Shown here piece by piece: positions 9,961 through 18,572 of a stretch of 64,000 nt of DNA. The position numbers and the translations under genes were made by a program. Source of the DNA: Marinomonas profundimaris (GTDB lineage: Bacteria; Pseudomonadota; Gammaproteobacteria; Pseudomonadales; Marinomonadaceae); contig NZ_AYOZ01000056.1 in assembly GCF_000508165.1 (NCBI RefSeq), positions 124,001-188,000 of the forward strand, written 5' to 3'. The notes under the pieces are model-generated. The model did no database searches and was not told where the DNA came from. It saw only the letters and a program-made list of their open reading frames with translations. The number at the start of each line of letters is the position of its first letter. Within the stretch, counting starts at the first letter, position 1.

Positions 9961-12734
9961 GTCCAAGGAATAAGTTGTCGGTGACTGAGCAGTTCTTCTA
10001 TTGCGTCAATAAAATCTTCTGCTACACCATCGGCGTCTTCTAAACCTAATTCTTTTAGGTGTGTTTCTAAAAATCCCGCGTGACGCGCGATGTTGATTGT
10101 CCCTGTGTATTTAGAGGCGCCGTGTATTCTGTGCACGACCTCGATCAGTTTTTCAGTGTCTTGGTTTTCTAAGTGATGCTGAACCAATTTTTTCTCTGCA
10201 TCCAGCGTGTCAGCTAGCATATCAAACATTTCTTTTGCGATGTCTTCTTTGCCGTCGACGATTGCTAAGGCTTTTTCTAAGTCGAAAATACCGACTAATT
10301 TGGCGTCTACTTGATCCTGAAAGGATTCCGTATTTGAGCACCAAGTTTCAATGGTGCTAATGAGAAGTTCTTCATCGATGGGTTTGGTTAAGTAAGCATT
10401 CATGCCGCTGGCGAGTATTTGTTGTTGCTCTGAGCCTAGCGCGTGGGCTGTTAATGCGATAATGGGTGTGTTTACGTAATCTTCCATTTTTCGCAGCGCT
10501 TGGGTTGTTTCCATGCCATCCATTTCAGGCATTTGAATGTCCATAAAGATCATATCAAACGTCTCACGAGCCGCCATGTTGATCGCTTGCTGTCCGCTGT
10601 AAGCCAAGGAAACGTCTAAGCCGATCGGTGTTAACCAATGACTCAAAAGCTGCAAGTTTATTGGTGAGTCATCTACGGCTAATATTTTAAGACCTTTTAT
10701 TTTTTCATTTGGCATGTCCGCTTTTAATGGATGGTCTGCAAGCGGAAGCGCGGTGTTGTTGAGGTTTTGTAAGGCGCTGTACAAGCGGTCGTGGCTGATT
10801 GGCTTGAGAAGAATGTCGCTGCACAGTTTTTTAAGATCCGGGTAGTGGGTTATTTGACCTGGAGGTTGAATCATAAGTATGCAAGGAATCGTAAATTGCT
10901 GAGCTGAATAACTGACCAGTTCTCTTGCCTCTGCAACGCTCTGATTATCAGGCATTACGCTGAACAAGATAGCGTCAATATTGTCATGCTGCTTGTTTAG
11001 AATGGCGACCATCTGCTCTAAATCCGAGCACGCGATACAGCTGACCCCAATGCTCTTTAAGTAGCTATTTAGGTAGCTTTTATACGTTGCACTTGGCTCT
11101 AACAATAGAATATGGCGATTAAGGCTGGCTTTCGTGCTGTTCGTTTTCTGTGATGCTTTTAGGTTGATGGTAAAACGGAAGGTAGAGCCAATACTTGGGT
11201 CGCTGCTGACTTCAATTTTTCCATGCATTTGTTCAACCAGCTTTTTGGTAATGACTAGGCCGAGTCCTGTGCCGCCAAACTGTCTGGTGGTGCTGGTGTC
11301 TACTTGCGAAAAAGGCTTAAACAATCGATGGATTTTGTGTTCCGCAATGCCGATTCCCGTATCGATAATTTGGAACGACAATGTAATGTCTTGGGCGTTT
11401 TGAGCGGTAAGTGAGACTTTGGTGCGAACGGAGCCTTGGTGTGTGAATTTAATCGCGTTCCCAATCAGATTGGTTAAAATTTGGCGGACTCGAGTGCTGT
11501 CACCAATGAACCATTCAGGCACGTCTTGGCTAAACTCAGGCACCAAGTCGATTTGCTTCTCTTTGGTTAATAAATTGATGCTTAGCGTTTGATACACATC
11601 ATCAATCAGTGCTTTGAGGTTGAAGTGGTTGCTTTCGAGGCTTAGTTTTCCAGCTTCGATTTTTGAAAAATCTAAGATATCGCCAATAATAGCGAGCAAG
11701 CTATTGGTGGATTGTTCGATGGTGTCCACATAAAAGCGCTGCTGCGTGTCTGTGATGTCTTTTTGTAAGGTTTTTGTGTAACCCAGAATGGCGTTCAGCG
11801 GCGTGCGAACCTCGTGGCTGATATTGGCGAGGAATTGCGACTTTAATCGGTTAGATTCCATCGCTTCGCGATTGGCAATGTGCAGCTGGGCGCTTTTTTC
11901 TTCCATACTGTCCATACTGCGCCGAATGTCTTCTGTTGATTGTTCGATGCCTGCGACCAACTCGTCATTGTGATGCTCTAATCTTTCGGTTAAGTCGAGT
12001 AGGTCTTTTTGAAGTGCCGAATACTCAGGGGGGAGTTTCATCAACTTTGCAGTAGAAAACTGACCTTTCACCAACTTACTTAACGATCCTGCTAATCGAT
12101 TGATGGGTTGTGTTAAGGTCTGAGAAATATGGAATGCGCCTAAAATGGTCAGGACGTTAAAAAGGAGTAAGATGAAAATCACGAGTCCTGCGTACTGATA
12201 TTTTTCGATCGTAATCACTGATTTATTGGCTTCGATTTTGACCCAGCCAATAAGATTTCGCTGTTCAAGTGGGATAAATAAATTGGTTTGACCATTAAAC
12301 ACACCATCGAGCGAGTTGCTTGAATAGTGAATAGCGCTGATCGATTCCAAGTAATCGGCGTGCTCTTTTATAAAGTTGTTCTCGGGAAAAGGTGTATTCA
12401 CAGAGATAGGCGCTTTGCCTAATTCAGCAATGATTTTTTGTTCGCTGTTGAACAGCTGAACACTGCTTATGTCGCCGTTGTTTAGTGCATTTTGCAGTAT
12501 CCGATACATCATGTTTTGATCGGAGAACACAATGGCATACTCGCTGGTAGTGGCAACTTGTTCGGTGATGTAGGACGTGCGTTCGTACAAGTTTTGGTTT
12601 AAATCCGTAAAGCGGGTAGAAATTAGAAACGTGGCCGCGAGTATCGAAACGGCAAGAACTGGGGCGAATAATGCCCAGAAGAGCTTGTTGCTTAGGCTAA
12701 ATGTAGGAAAGTTTTGAAAAAAATGTTTTATCAT
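9927..12734 (-). CDS. barA: BarA-type hybrid sensor histidine kinase
   Basis: This inner-membrane tripartite kinase would signal to a UvrY/GacA response regulator and, in known systems, to the CsrA small RNAs. The 935 residues show TM1 at about 18-38, a periplasmic domain to about 180, TM2 at about 181-203, and HAMP to about 255. The HisKA domain has His307 in FLANISHEVRTPLNA. The HATPase domain shows NLIGNAIKF, DTGIGI and GGTGLGL. A degenerate receiver spans about 540-655 and lacks the phospho-Asp. A functional receiver has Asp732 in MDIQMPEMDG, and the HPt domain carries His868 in VVHRIHGASKY. Its neighbours cysM, rlmD and relA are those of barA in many gammaproteobacteria. No uvrY/gacA is in the window. 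Confidence 0.88.
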   Translation of the reverse strand: MIKHFFQNFPTFSLSNKLFWALFAPVLAVSILAATFLISTRFTDLNQNLYERTSYITEQVATTSEYAIVFSDQNMMYRILQNALNNGDISSVQLFNSEQKIIAELGKAPISVNTPFPENNFIKEHADYLESISAIHYSSNSLDGVFNGQTNLFIPLEQRNLIGWVKIEANKSVITIEKYQYAGLVIFILLLFNVLTILGAFHISQTLTQPINRLAGSLSKLVKGQFSTAKLMKLPPEYSALQKDLLDLTERLEHHNDELVAGIEQSTEDIRRSMDSMEEKSAQLHIANREAMESNRLKSQFLANISHEVRTPLNAILGYTKTLQKDITDTQQRFYVDTIEQSTNSLLAIIGDILDFSKIEAGKLSLESNHFNLKALIDDVYQTLSINLLTKEKQIDLVPEFSQDVPEWFIGDSTRVRQILTNLIGNAIKFTHQGSVRTKVSLTAQNAQDITLSFQIIDTGIGIAEHKIHRLFKPFSQVDTSTTRQFGGTGLGLVITKKLVEQMHGKIEVSSDPSIGSTFRFTINLKASQKTNSTKASLNRHILLLEPSATYKSYLNSYLKSIGVSCIACSDLEQMVAILNKQHDNIDAILFSVMPDNQSVAEARELVSYSAQQFTIPCILMIQPPGQITHYPDLKKLCSDILLKPISHDRLYSALQNLNNTALPLADHPLKADMPNEKIKGLKILAVDDSPINLQLLSHWLTPIGLDVSLAYSGQQAINMAARETFDMIFMDIQMPEMDGMETTQALRKMEDYVNTPIIALTAHALGSEQQQILASGMNAYLTKPIDEELLISTIETWCSNTESFQDQVDAKLVGIFDLEKALAIVDGKEDIAKEMFDMLADTLDAEKKLVQHHLENQDTEKLIEVVHRIHGASKYTGTINIARHAGFLETHLKELGLEDADGVAEDFIDAIEELLSHRQLIPWTQPLDSSTTKA

Positions 12735-12755
12735 ACTAAGGCTTGGGCTCGCGAG

Positions 12756-12980
12756 TTAATAGCAGGCTAGATTGCCTTCGTCTTTGCGCAGTGTGCATTC
12801 TCTTTCATAGTGGCTGCATGCCTTTTGTTCACTGTTTGATGGCGCTTGAATATAGGCGCATTCACGCCACTTTTTTCTGAGTTCAACGTTCTCTAGTTTA
12901 GAGAGATTTTCAGTGGCGTTTTCGCAACCAGTAATCGTCAGTAATAAAAAAAACAGAGCGAAAATGCGTGTTACCAGCAT
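12756..12980 (-). CDS. Small cysteine-rich lipoprotein, unrecognised
   Basis: The 74 residues carry a lipoprotein signal peptide with lipobox TITGC (lipidated Cys19). The mature part, about 55 residues, is charged and has four more cysteines (41, 55, 62, 73), enough for two disulfides. I do not recognise a family. It lies 21 bases upstream of barA on the same strand, so the two probably share a transcript. A location on a periplasm-facing membrane is predicted. Whether it interacts with the BarA periplasmic domain is speculation. Confidence 0.7.
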   Translation of the reverse strand: MLVTRIFALFFLLLTITGCENATENLSKLENVELRKKWRECAYIQAPSNSEQKACSHYERECTLRKDEGNLACY

Positions 12981-13116
12981 AGCTTTTACCTAGAATGCGA
13001 ATGTGAAACTAAGTTTATAACGCTTTCTTATTGTACTGTTTAGCGTAAGTGTTTTTAAATAGACGTAGCGCGTTAAGTTTCATTCCCTATGTCATCAATG
13101 TCAATGAAGTTTTTAT

Positions 13117-14013
13117 ATGATCCAGTACCCTAGCATTGAGTCCTTAATTGGACAAACTCCTTTGGTTCGCTTACAGCGTATCAATCCAAATCCAAGTAAT
13201 ACAATTTTGTTAAAACTTGAAGGACAAAATCCAGCGGGTTCCGTAAAAGACCGTCCTGCTTTGAATATGATTCTTCAAGCTGAGCGTCGTGGCGCTATAA
13301 CGCCGGGCGACAGCTTGATAGAGGCAACCAGTGGAAACACTGGCATCGCTTTGGCCATGGTGGCGGCGATCAAAGGCTACAAGATGCACTTAATTATGCC
13401 TGATAACATGAGCCAAGAACGTAAGTCGGCGATGACGGCGTATGGCGCGATTCTGCATCTGGTAACACAAGCCGAAGGTGGTATGGAGCGAGCGAGAGAC
13501 CTTGCTCAAGAAATGCAAGATCAAGGCATGGGCGTTGTTTTGAATCAATTCGCGAATCAAGACAACCCGAATGCGCATTACCTAACGACAGGCCCAGAGA
13601 TATGGCAGCAAACGCAAGGTAGCGTGACGCACTTTGTGAGCTCAATGGGGACAACAGGCACCATTATGGGCGTGTCACATTATCTAAAAGAGCAAAATAA
13701 AGACATTCAGATTATTGGGCTACAGCCACAAGATGGTTCCAATATTCCCGGTATTCGTCGTTGGAATAAGGAATATTTGCCTTCTATTTTTGATGAAACT
13801 CGAGTGGACAGGGTTATGGATGTCTCACAAGACGCGGCGGAAATCACGATGCGCCGATTGGCAAAAGAAGAAGGGATTTTTTGTGGCGTGTCTTCCGGTG
13901 GTTCTGTGGCGATGGCTTTAGAACTGTCTACACAGCTAAATAATGCCGTTATCGTTGCGGTGGTGTGCGATCGAGGAGACCGTTACTTATCGACCGGTGT
14001 GTTTGATGGATAA
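13117..14013 (+). CDS. cysM: Cysteine synthase B
   Basis: This PLP-dependent enzyme makes cysteine from O-acetylserine and sulfide or thiosulfate. The 298 residues carry the Schiff-base lysine Lys44 in NPAGSVKDRPALNM, the substrate loop EATSGNTGIALAM, and GTTGTIMGVS for phosphate binding. The residues around QPQDGSNIPGIRRW fit CysM better than CysK. It lies divergent from the lipoprotein-barA pair and upstream of rlmD and relA, the usual position of cysM. Confidence 0.94.
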   Translation: MIQYPSIESLIGQTPLVRLQRINPNPSNTILLKLEGQNPAGSVKDRPALNMILQAERRGAITPGDSLIEATSGNTGIALAMVAAIKGYKMHLIMPDNMSQERKSAMTAYGAILHLVTQAEGGMERARDLAQEMQDQGMGVVLNQFANQDNPNAHYLTTGPEIWQQTQGSVTHFVSSMGTTGTIMGVSHYLKEQNKDIQIIGLQPQDGSNIPGIRRWNKEYLPSIFDETRVDRVMDVSQDAAEITMRRLAKEEGIFCGVSSGGSVAMALELSTQLNNAVIVAVVCDRGDRYLSTGVFDG

Positions 14014-14119
14014 GTGATCAATAAGGTATCGGTAAGGCTCTCTTTAAGCGTGTAGATCTGTAGGTAGATGCGATAGAATGCGATGCGTTTAATCTAAATT
14101 TAGTAAAAGAGAGTCACCT

Positions 14120-15436
14120 TTGAGAAGAAGAACACCGTCACGTCGCCCAGTGAAAGCACAGCCTATCGGCCCCGTGCAGACCTTTAATGTGGACGGCTTG
14201 ACCCACGAAGCCAAAGGCGTTGCCCGTTTGCAAGGAAAGGTCGTTTTTATCGATGGCGCTTTACCTGGTGAAACCGTCTCTGCACAAATCACCAAAACAG
14301 GTCGTCGTTTCGATGAGGCTGTTTTGTCCGCAATCATGGAACCAAGCCCTTTTCGCGTTGACCCTTCTTGCCAGCACTTCACCGTCTGCGGTGGTTGTAG
14401 CTTCCAGCATTTGAATGATGAGCAGCAACTTTCTTCAAAAACCGATTGGCTGAAAGGACAATTGCGTAACCTTATTTCAAACCAAGAACTTGAAGTCTTG
14501 TCTGATCGTTCCACACAATATCGTCGTCGAGCACGTATTGCCGTTGACAGTAAAAATGGAACGTTGTCGCTCGGTTTTCGTGGTAAGGCATCTAAAGACA
14601 TTGTGTCGATAGAAAATTGCGCGGTTCTGACAAGCGCATTACAAACCATATTTTCTTCCTTAAAAGTCGCGTTGTTAGGCAATGATTTGGTTAAAATGTT
14701 AGGCCATATAGAGTTATTGGAAGACACAAAAGGGGTCTCGGTATTGTTTCGGTTAACGGCCTCTCTTCCTGATGGGCTGAAGCAAAGCTGGGAAAACTGG
14801 GCGGAAAAAGAACAGGCCGCTCTGTATTGGCAAGCACCAAAAGCGAGCAAGGCTGAAGTGTCGCTGGAGAAAATGCGACATTATGATCTGGGGGATATGA
14901 GATTGACGTATCACCCTCAGGACTTTATTCAGGTCAATGCGGCCATGAATCAAAAAATGGTCTCGCAGGCTATGGACTGGTTAAGTCCGAACAAGCAAGA
15001 TGTGGTCTTGGATTTGTTCTGTGGCGTCGGAAATTTTTCGTTGCCACTCGCACAGCTTGCGAACTCTGTTATTGGTGTAGAGGTTCAGGAAAGCATGGTT
15101 GAAGCCGCGCGAGAAAATGCGCGATCTAACGGCTTTGATAATCTTACCTTTGTCGCTGCTGATTTGACTCAGCCGGTTGCGGATGCGTTTATAAAGCAAA
15201 AAATTAGCAAAATATTACTGGATCCTCCTCGTGCTGGCGCATTTGAATTTTTGGATACCGTAATTAAAATTGGACCGACGCAAATATTGTATGTTTCTTG
15301 CAATGCTTCTACGTTAGCAAGGGATGCTGAATATTTGACCGCAAAAGGATATCGTGTTTTACGTGTGGGTTTGATGGATATGTTCCCTCAAACGTCGCAT
15401 GTTGAAACCATGATGCTGTTGCAAAAAAAGAAGTAA
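14120..15436 (+). CDS. rlmD: 23S rRNA (uracil-1939-C5)-methyltransferase
   Basis: RlmD methylates U1939 of 23S rRNA using SAM. The 438 residues begin with a basic leader (RRRTPSRRP) and a TRAM domain at about 20-75. Cluster-ligating cysteines 84, 90 and 93 lie in DPSCQHFTVCGGC, with a later Cys in ENCAVL for the 4Fe-4S centre. The Rossmann core has LDLFCGVGNFSLPLA and DPPRAGA; the catalytic Cys is in YVSCNAST near the end. The start is TTG 14120, with GAGAG upstream. relA follows 16 bases after the stop. Confidence 0.95.
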   Translation: MRRRTPSRRPVKAQPIGPVQTFNVDGLTHEAKGVARLQGKVVFIDGALPGETVSAQITKTGRRFDEAVLSAIMEPSPFRVDPSCQHFTVCGGCSFQHLNDEQQLSSKTDWLKGQLRNLISNQELEVLSDRSTQYRRRARIAVDSKNGTLSLGFRGKASKDIVSIENCAVLTSALQTIFSSLKVALLGNDLVKMLGHIELLEDTKGVSVLFRLTASLPDGLKQSWENWAEKEQAALYWQAPKASKAEVSLEKMRHYDLGDMRLTYHPQDFIQVNAAMNQKMVSQAMDWLSPNKQDVVLDLFCGVGNFSLPLAQLANSVIGVEVQESMVEAARENARSNGFDNLTFVAADLTQPVADAFIKQKISKILLDPPRAGAFEFLDTVIKIGPTQILYVSCNASTLARDAEYLTAKGYRVLRVGLMDMFPQTSHVETMMLLQKKK

Positions 15437-15452
15437 ATTGAAGGACGGATAG

Positions 15453-17702
15453 ATGGTAACGGTAAGAAAAGATCATCCTGTATTAGAAGATGGCAGTGTC
15501 GATATTGATGGTTGGATGGGGCATTTTTCCCATTTGATTGATGACAGTGCGCGTGTTCCTTTGCGTATGGCCTGTGAACTGGCTCGTCAAGCCGAATTGC
15601 AATGTGCGCGGCCGTCTTATTGGGGGGCACAAGCGAGCACTTTTCGTGCGGGTCTTGAGATGGTTGAAATCTTATCTGGCTTTCGAGCTGACCAAGACTC
15701 ATTGGTTGCGGCGGCTTTGTACCGTGTTGTTCGAGAAGATCAATTACCGATTTCTCGTGTGGTCGATATGTTTGGTCGCAAAGTTGCCTCTCTTATTGAG
15801 GGGGTTATCAGGATGGGGGAGGTGTCCAAGAATCTGACGGCGGATACCGCAGCAGAAGTGCTTGGTAGCAACGAAAACCAACTTGAGTCGTTGCGCAAGA
15901 TGCTGGTGTCCATCATTGATGATGTGCGCGTGGTACTGATAAAGCTTGCTGAGCGCGCGTGTGCGATAAAAGAAGCCAAACATCAAGATGAAGATCGCCG
16001 CGTTGCTGTGGCGCTGGAAGTTCAGAGTGTCTATGCGCCATTGGCCCATCGTCTAGGCATTGGTCATATCAAATGGGAGCTTGAAGACCTTTCTTTTCGT
16101 TACCTTTACCCTTCTGATTATAAACGCATTGCGACTTTACTAGATGAAAAGCGCCTTGATCGTCAACAGTACATAGACGATGTTATCACTCTATTAGATG
16201 AACGCTTAAAAGGCATTAACATCCATGCCGATTTAATGGGAAGAGCAAAACACATCTACAGTATTTGGCGCAAAATGAAGCGCAAGAACATTAGTTTTGA
16301 TGAAGTATATGATGTACGAGCAGTGCGCATATTGGTCAATGAACCAATGGAGTGTTATGGCGTTCTCGGTATCGTGCACAACCTATGGCGACCTATTCCT
16401 CAAGAGTTTGATGATTACATTAGTAATCCTAAGTCAAATGGTTATCAGTCTTTACATACCGCGGTTATTGGCCCTCAAGGTCGTGCATTAGAGATCCAGA
16501 TCCGAACTCATAAAATGCATGAAGATGCAGAACTGGGCGTTTGTGCGCATTGGAAATACAAAGGAACGGATTTAAGTTCAAACAGCACCAGTTACGAAGA
16601 AAAACTTCAGTGGCTAAGAACTATTTTAGACTTCCATGAAGTGCAAGGGGATTTAGAGTCCTTATCCGAACAAGTGCGTAGTGATATTGAGCAAGATCGT
16701 ATTTACGTTTTTACACCAGAAGGGCATGTGGTCGATTTACCGGTCAATGCAACGCCGGTAGATTTTGCTTATCGAGTGCATACCGAAATTGGACATCGTT
16801 GCCGTGGCGCGAAAGTAAACGGCAAGATTATTTCTCTTGTTACGCACTTAAAAACGGGTGACAAAGTTGAAATCCTAACCACAAAAGAGGGTGGGCCAAG
16901 CCGCGATTGGCTACATCCAACGTTGGGCTATGTTCAAACCAGTCGCGCTCGCGCCAATATACAAAACTGGTTTAGAAAAGAAGATCGTGAGAAAAATCTC
17001 GATGCCGGTAAAGTTCTATTAGATAAACAATTAAAACGCCTAGGCATTGAAGACAGCCGAATCGATTTCCAAAAAATTGCCTCTCGTTTCAGCTACTCAA
17101 GTGCCAGTGATGTATTTGTCTCGCTTGGTGCAGGTGATATTCAGTTGTCTCGAGTGCTTCGCGTTATCGATGATTTGTATAGCATTGATGGTGACATTGC
17201 GCCGACTCGCCCGATTCGATTGAAGAAGAGTCGTCATAAATCGTCTGATAATGACATTCATATTCTTGGTGTAGGTAAGTTACTGACGCAAATGGCGAAG
17301 TGTTGTACTCCCATTCCTGGTGACGATATCGTTGGTTTTATTACTCAGGGGCGTGGCGTCTCTGTGCACCGCCAAGACTGTATTAATATAGTGCAGTTGG
17401 CGCTGGATGAGCCAGAACGAATTGTCGATGTAAATTGGGGAGAGCAGCTTGATAATCAATACCCTGTAAATATTCAGGTTGAAGCATACGATCGAACGGG
17501 GTTGCTCAATGATATCACCGGATTGCTCGCAAACGAGAAAGTAAATTTGTTATCGATGAACACCTTATCAGCCAAAGAAAACCACATGGCGACGATACGT
17601 TTTACGATAGAAGTCGGCGAGTTGGGGGTATTAAGTAAGTTATTACATCGTATTAATCAGCTGCCTAATGTATCGAATGTATTTAGAGAGAAAGATTTTT
17701 GA
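15453..17702 (+). CDS. relA: (p)ppGpp synthetase RelA
   Basis: RelA makes (p)ppGpp on ribosomes carrying uncharged tRNA, triggering the stringent response. The 749 residues contain an N-terminal HD-like domain in which the catalytic HD pair is missing (the position reads AALYRVVRED), so it should be synthetase only. The synthetase domain holds HIYSIWRKMKRKN and YDVRAVRILV. The TGS domain has YVFTPEGHVVDLPVNATPVDFAYR, and a C-terminal ACT domain lies at about 668-745. The start is ATG 15453 with AAGGA upstream. The stop overlaps mazG by 4 bases. Confidence 0.97.
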   Translation: MVTVRKDHPVLEDGSVDIDGWMGHFSHLIDDSARVPLRMACELARQAELQCARPSYWGAQASTFRAGLEMVEILSGFRADQDSLVAAALYRVVREDQLPISRVVDMFGRKVASLIEGVIRMGEVSKNLTADTAAEVLGSNENQLESLRKMLVSIIDDVRVVLIKLAERACAIKEAKHQDEDRRVAVALEVQSVYAPLAHRLGIGHIKWELEDLSFRYLYPSDYKRIATLLDEKRLDRQQYIDDVITLLDERLKGINIHADLMGRAKHIYSIWRKMKRKNISFDEVYDVRAVRILVNEPMECYGVLGIVHNLWRPIPQEFDDYISNPKSNGYQSLHTAVIGPQGRALEIQIRTHKMHEDAELGVCAHWKYKGTDLSSNSTSYEEKLQWLRTILDFHEVQGDLESLSEQVRSDIEQDRIYVFTPEGHVVDLPVNATPVDFAYRVHTEIGHRCRGAKVNGKIISLVTHLKTGDKVEILTTKEGGPSRDWLHPTLGYVQTSRARANIQNWFRKEDREKNLDAGKVLLDKQLKRLGIEDSRIDFQKIASRFSYSSASDVFVSLGAGDIQLSRVLRVIDDLYSIDGDIAPTRPIRLKKSRHKSSDNDIHILGVGKLLTQMAKCCTPIPGDDIVGFITQGRGVSVHRQDCINIVQLALDEPERIVDVNWGEQLDNQYPVNIQVEAYDRTGLLNDITGLLANEKVNLLSMNTLSAKENHMATIRFTIEVGELGVLSKLLHRINQLPNVSNVFREKDF

Positions 17703-18502
17703 GTAATCCCATGGAAACGCTGCAATACCTAATGGAATGCCTGCGCCACGAGGCATTTGGTTGTGCGTGGGATAAAAAGCAAACCTACAAAAGCATCGCA
17801 CCATACACACTTGAAGAAACCTATGAGGTGTTGGATGCGATTGAGCGCGACGACGTTGAACATTTAAAAGAAGAACTAGGGGATTTACTTTTTCAGGTGG
17901 TTTTCTACGCACAAATAGCCAAGGAAGAGCAACACTTTCATTTTGACGACGTTGTATCTGGTATTGTTGAAAAAATGCTTCGTCGTCATCCTCATGTGTT
18001 TCCTGAAGGGGATATTACCCGTTTTGGCGAACCTACATCGCTAACGGATCAGGAAATAGCAGAGCAATGGCAGACGATTAAAGCACAAGAAAAAGGGCCA
18101 TCAGACGATGGTCTTTTATCGAGTGTTCCTGTGTCTATGCCCGCGTTAATGCAGGCGGTAAAAATTCAAAAAAAGGCCGCGGAAGTGGGTTTTGATTGGC
18201 CAGACGTGGCGCCAGTATTTGATAAAATCAGAGAAGAGTTAGACGAACTCGAAGAGGCAATGAAGGAAAAGAGTGACCTTCATGTTGAGGAAGAAATGGG
18301 TGACGTGTTATTTGCCGTTAGTAATTTAGCTCGCCATCTTGATGTTTCACCCGATGTGGCATTGAATAAAACAAATATTAAATTCCGTCGTCGCTTTGCT
18401 AGGATAGAAAGTATTGTGACGGCACAGAGTAAAGCGTTAACAGATTGTTCTTTGGAAGAATTAGACCGTTATTGGGAGCAAGCTAAACACGAAGGTTTGT
18501 AG
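17699..18502 (+). CDS. mazG: Nucleoside triphosphate pyrophosphohydrolase MazG
   Basis: MazG hydrolyses NTPs and dNTPs to monophosphates; in E. coli it also lowers ppGpp and limits death under starvation. The 267 residues have two tandem MazG helical domains, each with its acidic metal-binding pattern: EETYEVLDAIERDD...EELGDLL near residue 40-65, and EELDELEEAMKEKS...EEEMGDVL near 180-205. TTG 17699 overlaps the relA stop (TTGA) and has GAGAGAAAG upstream; ATG 17711 is the alternative. Overlap with relA couples synthesis of a ppGpp maker and a ppGpp modulator. Confidence 0.93.
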   Translation: MSNPMETLQYLMECLRHEAFGCAWDKKQTYKSIAPYTLEETYEVLDAIERDDVEHLKEELGDLLFQVVFYAQIAKEEQHFHFDDVVSGIVEKMLRRHPHVFPEGDITRFGEPTSLTDQEIAEQWQTIKAQEKGPSDDGLLSSVPVSMPALMQAVKIQKKAAEVGFDWPDVAPVFDKIREELDELEEAMKEKSDLHVEEEMGDVLFAVSNLARHLDVSPDVALNKTNIKFRRRFARIESIVTAQSKALTDCSLEELDRYWEQAKHEGL

Positions 18503-18572
18503 GCTTGATTATCGTAAAATAGGTTGAAAACGCGTTGTTTATTGCGTTATTGGAACTGTTTAGGAGAGTGAA

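Noticed and set aside
14089-14850. 253-codon minus-strand frame
   Set aside because: Lies antisense within rlmD; long by chance because of the opposite gene's codon bias.
15453-17702. SpoT-like bifunctional enzyme
   Set aside because: The HD hydrolase pair is missing, and the cysM-rlmD-relA-mazG context is that of RelA.
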